DNA of 64,000 bases from Planococcus wigleyi (GTDB lineage Bacteria; Bacillota; Bacilli; Bacillales_A; Planococcaceae). Below, one piece after another: positions 57,290-64,000 of this stretch. Every line of letters begins with the position of its first letter. Position 1 is the first letter of the stretch. The position numbers were made by a program, and so were the translations under genes. The notes below the pieces were generated by a model that ran no database searches, had not been told where the DNA came from, and worked only from the letters and a program-made list of their open reading frames with translations. The stretch spans positions 62,001-126,000 of the forward strand of contig NZ_JACSPU010000001.1 in the NCBI RefSeq assembly GCF_014836985.1. The letters run 5' to 3'.

Positions 57290-59464
57290 ATGCACACGCA
57301 TGAACTGAAGAGAGATAAAAAGGTAATCATGGAGTGGCTGCGCCGTCTCGGTGTTGAATTCCATACATCATTTCTGATCGTTAATTCGGAGATGGAAGAC
57401 CAGCCCGTCGTTTATGCGAACGATGCCTTTTACAAAATGATCGGCTATAGCGAAGAGGAAACCCTGGGGCGGAATGGTCGTTTTCTGCATGGTGAAAAAA
57501 CTGCAATGGAAGCGAAAGAGCAAATTCGGAAATGTGTGGATGCCAGTAAGAGCGGCATTGTGGAGATTGTGAATTACCGAAAAAACAGCACTCCTTTTTG
57601 GAATGAAATCACTGTGCAGCCTTTATCTTTTCCAGAAAAGGATTTCAAATTCACATTGATGCTCCAGCACGATATCACCGACCGCAAACGTGCAGAAGCC
57701 TTGATCAAGCTTCAAAAAGAGACATACACGGGAATCGAAAAAGGCTATATGCTCAGCGCGTTGCTGCAGAATATCTGCACTACCGCCGAATCGTTCTTTA
57801 TTGATGGAGCGAAATGTACGGTATTGTTGATCGACGATACCGAACTTTATAAAATCGGTGCGGCCAGTTCCATGCCGAAAGGGTTCCAGGATGCCATCGA
57901 CGGAACGGTGGTTGAGGAAGACATCGGTACTTGTGGTGCAGCATTCCACCGGCAAGAAGCAGTAATCGTGGATGATATGAGCACGGACTACTTGTGGCGA
58001 AATCATCAGCAATTAGTGAAAACCTATAACTTGGTGTCCAGCTGGTCAATTCCAATATTTAATGTTGAAGGAAGCGCCATCGGTACTTTCGGAATTTATT
58101 TCCCTTCGCCGTTGACGCCGCATGAAAAAGATTTGGCATTCATGGAAGAAGTTGCATCGATCGCTTCGCTGGCCATCAAATATTCCCGTCAGCACGAAGA
58201 GGTTTTGCGCTTGGCTTATACCGATGAAAATACGGATTTGCCCAACCGAAATTATTTCAGAACTGAAATCACGGATTTGCTGAAAGAAGGCAAAGAAGGT
58301 TTTGTCGCATTTTTGTCGACAGATGAATACGTCAAAGTGGTCGATCAATATGGCCACCGGGCGGGGGACACGATCCTGCGCGAAATCGGCAAACGGTTGA
58401 TGCTTTCACAGAATTTGTCGGATAACCTGATTGCACGTTTTTCGGATTCAACCCTAGCCATGTACAGTGCGACGCCTTTCACAAAAATTCCGGATTACTT
58501 GGATCATCTGCTGAGCGGACTGGTGGAACCTGTCAAAGTAGGGGATATGGAATTGTTCCTGACCTTGAAAATGGGGGTAGCGATCGTAACGCCAAACCAG
58601 CAGGATTCCGAGGAGTTAATTCGTTGTACAGATAGTGCGTTGTCACAGGCGAAACTTCAGACTGGTGAGGCGATCTGTTATTTTGAAAGTGAACATGATG
58701 AATTCATGATGAAGGACCTGCGTGTGGCGAATGAATTGACAGCAGCACTGAGACGCAATGAAGTCGGCGTCCATTTGCAGCCCAAAGTCGATTTGGCAAC
58801 CGGTGAAATCTTGAGTTTTGAAGCTCTGGCCCGTTGGACATCTCCTGAGCTTGGGACCATACCGCCGGACGTCTTTATTCCGGCAGCTGAAAAAAATGGC
58901 AAAATCCGCATGCTGGAGCAAAACGTCTTGAAGCAAGTGCTGCAATGGATGAAGAAAAGAACAGAGCAGGAGTTGAAGATTCGGCAAGTTGCCATCAACA
59001 TCTCTGCAGATCATTTCTTCCATCATTCTTTCGTTCCGTATTTGATGGACATGACGGCCGAATACGGCATTGACCCGAAATGGATTCAATTGGAGATAAC
59101 CGAGCGAATCGGTTTTGTGGATATCGAAACGGCCAATAAAGTCTTTAGGCATCTGAGGCATTGCGGGTTTACGACATCGATTGATGATTTTGGCACCGGC
59201 TATTCGTCGCTCAGCTATCTGCAGAAGCTGCCTGTCGAAGAATTGAAGATCGACCGTTCGTTCATTTCAACTATGCACGAACCGGGAACTTTGGCGATTA
59301 TCCGGACCATCATTCAGCTTGCGGAGAACCTGAATATGCGCGCAGTGGCTGAAGGTGTGGAAACTGAGCAGGATCGCCAAACATTATTGGCGCTTGGCTG
59401 CAAGGTCGGTCAGGGTTATTTCTTCTACAAGGCGATGCCGCTCAATGAAGCGTATTTATTATAA
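57290..59464 (+). CDS. LOV-like PAS / GAF / degenerate GGDEF / EAL protein (c-di-GMP phosphodiesterase)
   Basis: This 724-aa cytosolic protein has a PAS domain (1-140) strongly like YtvA-type LOV: LGRNGRFLHG (60-68), VNYRKNSTPFWNE (94-106), LQHDITDRK (125-133). The photoactive Cys of the NCRFL motif is Gly63, while flavin-contact Asn95, Asn105 and Gln126 are kept. A GAF domain spans about 155-300. In the GGDEF domain (about 305-465) the active site reads SDSTL (385-389), so it should not make c-di-GMP. The EAL domain (about 475-724) has E511-A-L, N570, ITE, DDFGTGYSS, LKIDRSF, AEGVE and VGQGYFF, so it looks catalytically intact. ATG behind CAGGAGGGA. It is inserted between glyA and upp. Confidence 0.88.
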   Translation: MHTHELKRDKKVIMEWLRRLGVEFHTSFLIVNSEMEDQPVVYANDAFYKMIGYSEEETLGRNGRFLHGEKTAMEAKEQIRKCVDASKSGIVEIVNYRKNSTPFWNEITVQPLSFPEKDFKFTLMLQHDITDRKRAEALIKLQKETYTGIEKGYMLSALLQNICTTAESFFIDGAKCTVLLIDDTELYKIGAASSMPKGFQDAIDGTVVEEDIGTCGAAFHRQEAVIVDDMSTDYLWRNHQQLVKTYNLVSSWSIPIFNVEGSAIGTFGIYFPSPLTPHEKDLAFMEEVASIASLAIKYSRQHEEVLRLAYTDENTDLPNRNYFRTEITDLLKEGKEGFVAFLSTDEYVKVVDQYGHRAGDTILREIGKRLMLSQNLSDNLIARFSDSTLAMYSATPFTKIPDYLDHLLSGLVEPVKVGDMELFLTLKMGVAIVTPNQQDSEELIRCTDSALSQAKLQTGEAICYFESEHDEFMMKDLRVANELTAALRRNEVGVHLQPKVDLATGEILSFEALARWTSPELGTIPPDVFIPAAEKNGKIRMLEQNVLKQVLQWMKKRTEQELKIRQVAINISADHFFHHSFVPYLMDMTAEYGIDPKWIQLEITERIGFVDIETANKVFRHLRHCGFTTSIDDFGTGYSSLSYLQKLPVEELKIDRSFISTMHEPGTLAIIRTIIQLAENLNMRAVAEGVETEQDRQTLLALGCKVGQGYFFYKAMPLNEAYLL

Positions 59465-59557
59465 CAGAAGAAAAAACGTTTCAGCATAGCGGGAATGGGA
59501 CACTTTTGAACCCGATGTTGAAATGCATTTAAATGAACAAATGAAACATCTGCTAAG

Positions 59558-59583
59558 CCGGGGAAATATTTCCCGGTTTTTTT
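59558..59583 (+). terminator. Terminator after the EAL-domain gene
   Basis: The stem CCGGGGAAA / TTTCCCGG (one bulged G) is followed by seven T. Confidence 0.85.
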
Positions 59584-59704
59584 CTTTGGAAAAATAAAGC
59601 ATAGGCGAAATTAACTGAATAATACCAAAGCAGGATCTGGCCACTAGGGCAAAGAATTTTCTGTTATACTATTTAAGATAATGTTTGAAAAGGAGAGATA
59701 GGCC

Positions 59705-60334
59705 ATGGGAAAAGTATACGTTTTTGATCATCCGCTGATTCAGCACAAAGTAACGTACATTCGTGACAAGTCTACAGGCACGAAAGAATTCCGCGAATTG
59801 GTTGACGAAATTGCCACATTGATGGCGTTTGAAATCACACGCGACTTGCCGCTAGAGGAAATCGACGTGGAAACGCCGGTCCAAATGGCGAAATCGAAAG
59901 TCCTTGCAGGGAAAAAATTGGGCGTTGTTCCTATTTTGCGCGCAGGAATCGGCATGGTCGATGGAATCCTGAAATTGATTCCGGCAGCTAAAGTCGGACA
60001 TATCGGTTTGTACCGTGACCCGGTCACATTGCAGCCTGTCGAGTACTATTTGAAATTGCCATCCGATGTGCAGGAACGGGACTTCATCGTTGTAGATCCA
60101 ATGCTTGCTACCGGAGGTTCTGCAATTGAAGCAGTCAACTCCATGAAAAAGCGTGGCGCTACGAAAATCCGTTTCATGTGCATCATCGCAGCTCCTGAAG
60201 GTGTGGAAGCACTGCAAGAAGCTCACCCGGATGTGGATATCTACATCGCAGCACTTGATGAGAAATTGAACGAAAAAGGATACATCGTTCCAGGTCTTGG
60301 AGACGCTGGAGACCGGTTATTCGGTACTAAATAA
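59705..60334 (+). CDS. upp: Uracil phosphoribosyltransferase
   Basis: This 209-aa enzyme makes UMP from uracil and PRPP. The PRPP loop is [16 protein letters not shown], and the C-terminal uracil-binding loop is [17 protein letters not shown]. The ATG at 59705 follows AAAGGAGAG. A TATACT box lies about 45 bp upstream. glyA-upp adjacency of Bacillus is broken here only by the EAL-domain gene. Confidence 0.96.
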   Translation: MGKVYVFDHPLIQHKVTYIRDKSTGTKEFRELVDEIATLMAFEITRDLPLEEIDVETPVQMAKSKVLAGKKLGVVPILRAGIGMVDGILKLIPAAKVGHIGLYRDPVTLQPVEYYLKLPSDVQERDFIVVDPMLATGGSAIEAVNSMKKRGATKIRFMCIIAAPEGVEALQEAHPDVDIYIAALDEKLNEKGYIVPGLGDAGDRLFGTK

Positions 60335-60353
60335 GAGGGCGGGGTAAACCAGC

Positions 60354-61472
60354 TTGACGAAAAAATGGAAAGTAATGACGATATTTGGTACGCGGCCTGA
60401 AGCCATTAAAATGGCGCCGCTTGTCTTGGAACTTCAAAAACATCCCGACACCATTGAACCGCTTGTGACAGTGACAGCGCAGCATCGGGAAATGTTGGAT
60501 CAGGTGCTGGAGACTTTCCAGATCACGCCTGACTTCGATTTGAATATCATGAAAGACCGCCAGACATTGACCGATGTTACGATGCGTGCCATGCAGGGGC
60601 TTGATTCGGTTATGAAAGAAGCGAAGCCGGATATCGTGCTGGTGCATGGCGATACGACAACGACTTTTGCTGCCAGCCTTGCTGCTTTTTATAACCAGGT
60701 CGCCATAGGGCATGTGGAAGCCGGTTTGCGTACACACAATAAATATTCGCCATATCCTGAAGAAATGAACCGTCAGTTGACGGGTGTCATGGCGGATATT
60801 CATTTTTCGCCAACTGAAAAATCCGCTCAGAACCTGCTGGATGAAAACAAGAAGGCAGAAACCATCTACATTACAGGCAATACGGCAATCGATGCGCTTC
60901 AAACGACTGTTCGCGAAACTTACACACATCCGATCCTGGAGAAAATCGGCACAGACCGTATGATCTTGCTGACGGCGCACCGCCGTGAAAACTTAGGGCA
61001 GCCGATGCGAAATATGTTCCGCGCAATTAAACGGTTGATTGAAGAGCACGATGATATCCAAGTGGTTTACCCGGTTCACATGAATCCGGCTGTACGTGAA
61101 GTGGCGGATGAAGTACTGGGCCGTGACCCGCGCATCCATTTGATCGAACCGCTGGAAGTATTGGATTTTCATAACTTTGCGGCCCGTTCATTCTTTATTC
61201 TGACCGATTCAGGCGGAATTCAGGAAGAGGCGCCTTCACTTGGCAAGCCGGTCTTGGTTTTGCGTGATACCACTGAACGCCCTGAAGGCATCACCGCGGG
61301 AACATTGAAGCTCGCAGGCACTGACGAAGAGACGATTTACGGATTGGCTAAAGAATTGCTGACGGACGAATCTGCCTACAAGGCGATGTCCCAAGCATCC
61401 AATCCATACGGAGACGGCCAAGCATCTGCCCGAATCGTCGAAGCGCTGCATACGTATTTTTCAAAGCTGTAA
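60354..61472 (+). CDS. mnaA: UDP-N-acetylglucosamine 2-epimerase (non-hydrolysing)
   Basis: This 372-aa GT-B-fold epimerase has IFGTRPEAIKMAPLVLEL at the N-terminus, HVEAGLRTHNKYSPYPEEMNRQ, and TDSGGIQEEAPSLGKPVLVLRDTTERPEG. It forms UDP-ManNAc for teichoic acid linkage units or other wall glycopolymers. The start is a TTG at 60354 with a GAGGGCGGGG site rather than a clean AGGAGG. It lies between upp and the ATP synthase operon, as in related Planococcaceae and some Bacillus. Confidence 0.93.
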   Translation: MTKKWKVMTIFGTRPEAIKMAPLVLELQKHPDTIEPLVTVTAQHREMLDQVLETFQITPDFDLNIMKDRQTLTDVTMRAMQGLDSVMKEAKPDIVLVHGDTTTTFAASLAAFYNQVAIGHVEAGLRTHNKYSPYPEEMNRQLTGVMADIHFSPTEKSAQNLLDENKKAETIYITGNTAIDALQTTVRETYTHPILEKIGTDRMILLTAHRRENLGQPMRNMFRAIKRLIEEHDDIQVVYPVHMNPAVREVADEVLGRDPRIHLIEPLEVLDFHNFAARSFFILTDSGGIQEEAPSLGKPVLVLRDTTERPEGITAGTLKLAGTDEETIYGLAKELLTDESAYKAMSQASNPYGDGQASARIVEALHTYFSKL

Positions 61473-61564
61473 ATGGGATAGACCGTCAATTTCAATTTTT
61501 TCGGTAAAATTTGTCGACAATATGTCGGAAGGAAATCGCTTGTGAAGTTTTTCACTTCTACTAA

Positions 61565-61593
61565 TTGACATGATTTTACCCCTATTGTATGCT
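61565..61593 (+). promoter_or_regulatory. ATP synthase operon promoter
   Basis: TTGACA (61565-61570) and TATGCT (61588-61593) with a 17-bp spacer leave a leader of about 110 nt before atpZ. Confidence 0.72.
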
Positions 61594-61709
61594 TACAAAG
61601 GGTATGCATGAGAAGGTTTTCTTACATAGATTATGTGGTCTTGAAAGCCTGATGCGACGGCTCTTTTTAAGGGTTTAATGTCAAATCAACGAAGTTCGAG
61701 GGGGTTATC

Positions 61710-61931
61710 ATGCGCCCAACAAAAAGTCCCTTACAAGCGATGGCAATTTATAGTGCCATCCTCTCACAACTTGTCGGGTCCGTGCTTATCGGCGTGTTCA
61801 CAGGTATGTGGCTCGATGACAGGCTCGGAACCGCCCCGTTTTTCATGATCATCTGCCTATTCATAGGCATCACTGCCGGTGTTTGGGCAATGCTTCAGAC
61901 TGTCCGCAAATTCGAATCAGGAGACAAGTAA
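61710..61931 (+). CDS. atpZ: AtpZ/AtpI-family small membrane protein
   Basis: This 73-aa protein has two hydrophobic segments (about 12-32 and 43-65) joined by GMWLDDRLGTAPFF, the signature of the AtpZ (ATPase_gene1) family. AtpZ often precedes atpI and may form a Mg/Ca channel or assist c-ring assembly. ATG behind CGAGGGGG. It ends three bases before atpI. Confidence 0.85.
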   Translation: MRPTKSPLQAMAIYSAILSQLVGSVLIGVFTGMWLDDRLGTAPFFMIICLFIGITAGVWAMLQTVRKFESGDK

Positions 61932-61934
61932 AAA

Positions 61935-62306
61935 ATGGAAGGACTTAGGGAGATATATACACGACTAAAAAAGATGATTTTTTTCATCTTGGCGTTCTGC
62001 GTTATTGGTTGGGGGTTTACCCCTTATCAAGAAGTGTTCGCGGGTCTCATAATCGGAACTTTGTTCGGCATTTACAACATGTGGATCCTGGTTCGGCGGA
62101 TGGAGAAATTCGACCGTGCGGTGGCTGAAGGCTCGAAAGTTCGTTCGCTTGGAACGGCATTACGGTTTGCATCAGGTGTTGCAGCTGTGGCGATCGCCAT
62201 TTTGTTCGCAGAGCACATTCACTTGGTCAGTACGGTAATTGGGTTGATGGTCCCTTACGCTCTGTTATTGGCAGAGCGGATTGTTTATCATGTGAAACAC
62301 CATTAA
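61935..62306 (+). CDS. atpI: ATP synthase protein I
   Basis: This 123-aa protein has four hydrophobic segments and a basic loop after the second (RRMEKFDRAVAEGSKVRS), typical of AtpI. It helps c-ring assembly of the F1Fo ATP synthase. It has only a weak ribosome site and probably depends on coupling to atpZ. atpB follows after 27 bp. Confidence 0.85.
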   Translation: MEGLREIYTRLKKMIFFILAFCVIGWGFTPYQEVFAGLIIGTLFGIYNMWILVRRMEKFDRAVAEGSKVRSLGTALRFASGVAAVAIAILFAEHIHLVSTVIGLMVPYALLLAERIVYHVKHH

Positions 62307-63044
<738 letters not shown>

Positions 63045-63086
63045 GTATAAACTGCTCGTAGAGCAAAAAAAAAACAACTATCCTGA

Positions 63087-63326
<240 letters not shown>

Positions 63327-63487
63327 TATTTAATAGTCACAAAGTTTAATGGTGGGGATGCTACTACATGATTTTCGCCATTTAAACTTGTATGCACCAC
63401 CTTGCTTTTGAAAATTCATCTTACAGAGTAAAAGATCTTACTATAGAAGAAATTGTATTTTAGGCTCTTGAAGGGAGTGAAACAATC
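63327..63487 (+). other. atpE-atpF intergenic region with hairpin
   Basis: This 161-nt gap inside the operon contains GGTGG...CCACC pairing (about 63350-63400) around an ATGC/GCAT arm, with no T-tract. Such hairpins can set the higher expression of subunit c by stabilising or processing the mRNA. No gene is seen. Confidence 0.4.
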
Positions 63488-64000
63488 GTGTTTTTTGACC
63501 ATCTTGTACTCGGTGCAACCGGGGAGTTTTTGAATATCGGAGACATTCTCGCTACACTTGTTATCTTCACCTTGCTGATGGTGCTTTTGAAGAAATTCGC
63601 ATGGGGTCCTTTGATGGGCGTAATGCAGCAGCGTGAAGATTTGATCAAGAGTGAAATCGAAACTGCTGAAAACAGCCGTCTAGAATCACAAAAGTTGCTT
63701 GAAGAGCAGCGCAGCCTTCTTAAAGATGCGCGTACACAAGCACAGGAAATCGTTGAGAACGCTAAAAAGCAAGGCGAAGTTTCGCGTGAGGAAATCATTA
63801 CGACTGCACGTGCTGAGTCTGGCCGCATGAAAGAAGCAGCGGTTCAGGAAATTGCCAACGAAAGAGATAAAGCTATTTCAGCGGTTCGTGAAGAAGTTGT
63901 GGCATTGTCATTGCTTGCTGCTACGAAAGTGCTTGGAAAAGAAATCTCTGAGGAAGACAACCGTCAGTTGATTAACGAAACGATTGCGAAGGCAGGCGAA
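63488..64000 (+). CDS. atpF: ATP synthase Fo subunit b, 3' end outside window
   Basis: The first 171 codons are present and open to the window edge. A GTG start lies behind AAGGGAGTGAAAC. The protein has a short N-terminus, one membrane helix (about 18-37, ILATLVIFTLLMVLLKKF), and a long charged helix with QQREDLIKSEIETAENSRLE that forms the peripheral stalk. Confidence 0.94.
   Translation, partial: MFFDHLVLGATGEFLNIGDILATLVIFTLLMVLLKKFAWGPLMGVMQQREDLIKSEIETAENSRLESQKLLEEQRSLLKDARTQAQEIVENAKKQGEVSREEIITTARAESGRMKEAAVQEIANERDKAISAVREEVVALSLLAATKVLGKEISEEDNRQLINETIAKAGE

Overview
The window comes from a low-to-mid GC Gram-positive bacterium of the Bacillales. It is most likely a Planococcus/Planomicrobium-type member of the Planococcaceae. 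The reasons are the Bacillus-subtilis-like order of the ywd, ywf, ywh, ywi, ywj, ywk and ywl genes running into glyA-upp-atp, strong AGGAGG ribosome sites, the bacillithiol gene bshB2, the coproporphyrin-type heme gene hemQ, and B. subtilis-type rpoE and pyrG with its reiterative-transcription leader. No tRNA, rRNA, phage, IS element or CRISPR array was seen. The species is an inference.

Layout. 1-8.3 kb: mostly minus-strand genes (a YjiH-type membrane protein cut by the window edge, bshB2-yojF, a PadR regulator with its membrane partner, pdxK, a small membrane protein), then plus-strand DUF4230, ung, ywdI and ywdK, then hemQ on the minus strand. 8.4-17.4 kb: lipL, ywfO-ywgA, a tautomerase, ywhD, a candidate ncRNA, speE-speB, an HmoB-type heme monooxygenase and ywiB-argS. 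17.4-28.8 kb: one long cobalamin region under an adenosylcobalamin-type riboswitch. It holds B12 uptake (btuF, btuC and a BtuD-CbiZ fusion), corrinoid remodelling and nucleotide-loop assembly (cbiB, cobD, cobU, cobQ, cobS, cobC, a degenerate CobU paralogue, a PduO-type adenosyltransferase), and a probable alpha-ribazole uptake and kinase pair (cblT-cblS) in place of cobT.

29-39.8 kb: fatty-acid degradation: fadF, thiolase, 3-hydroxyacyl-CoA dehydrogenase, two acyl-CoA dehydrogenases, a TetR/FadR-like regulator and the fused AdoCbl-dependent mutase icmF. Two matching FadR-like operators and a CcpA-type cre site lie in front of the transcription units. icmF needs the coenzyme that the preceding cob region salvages. 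40.4-50.2 kb: a small membrane protein, rpoE, pyrG, ywjG, spo0F, fbaA, tal, murA2, glpX, rho and rpmE. 50.5-60.3 kb: tdk, prfA-prmC-ywlC-ywlE, rpiB-ywlG-glyA, a LOV-like/GAF/GGDEF/EAL signalling protein inserted before upp, then upp and wecB. 61.7 kb to the end: the F-type ATP synthase operon (atpZ, atpI, atpB, atpE, start of atpF).

The most unusual material is non-coding. Three arrays of 7-11 nt cores repeat on a 21-nt period (7273-7364, 7418-7508, 40197-40263). An orphan ncRNA has a near-ideal promoter and terminator (about 12300-12464). A chain of hairpins stands in front of murA2 (45616-45896). Three copies of a ~114-bp interspersed element, one with an internal 45-bp duplication, lie at 11233, 14297 and 39826. 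In proteins, the standout is a LOV-like sensor that has lost its photoactive cysteine but keeps the flavin-contact residues, joined to an apparently intact c-di-GMP phosphodiesterase.
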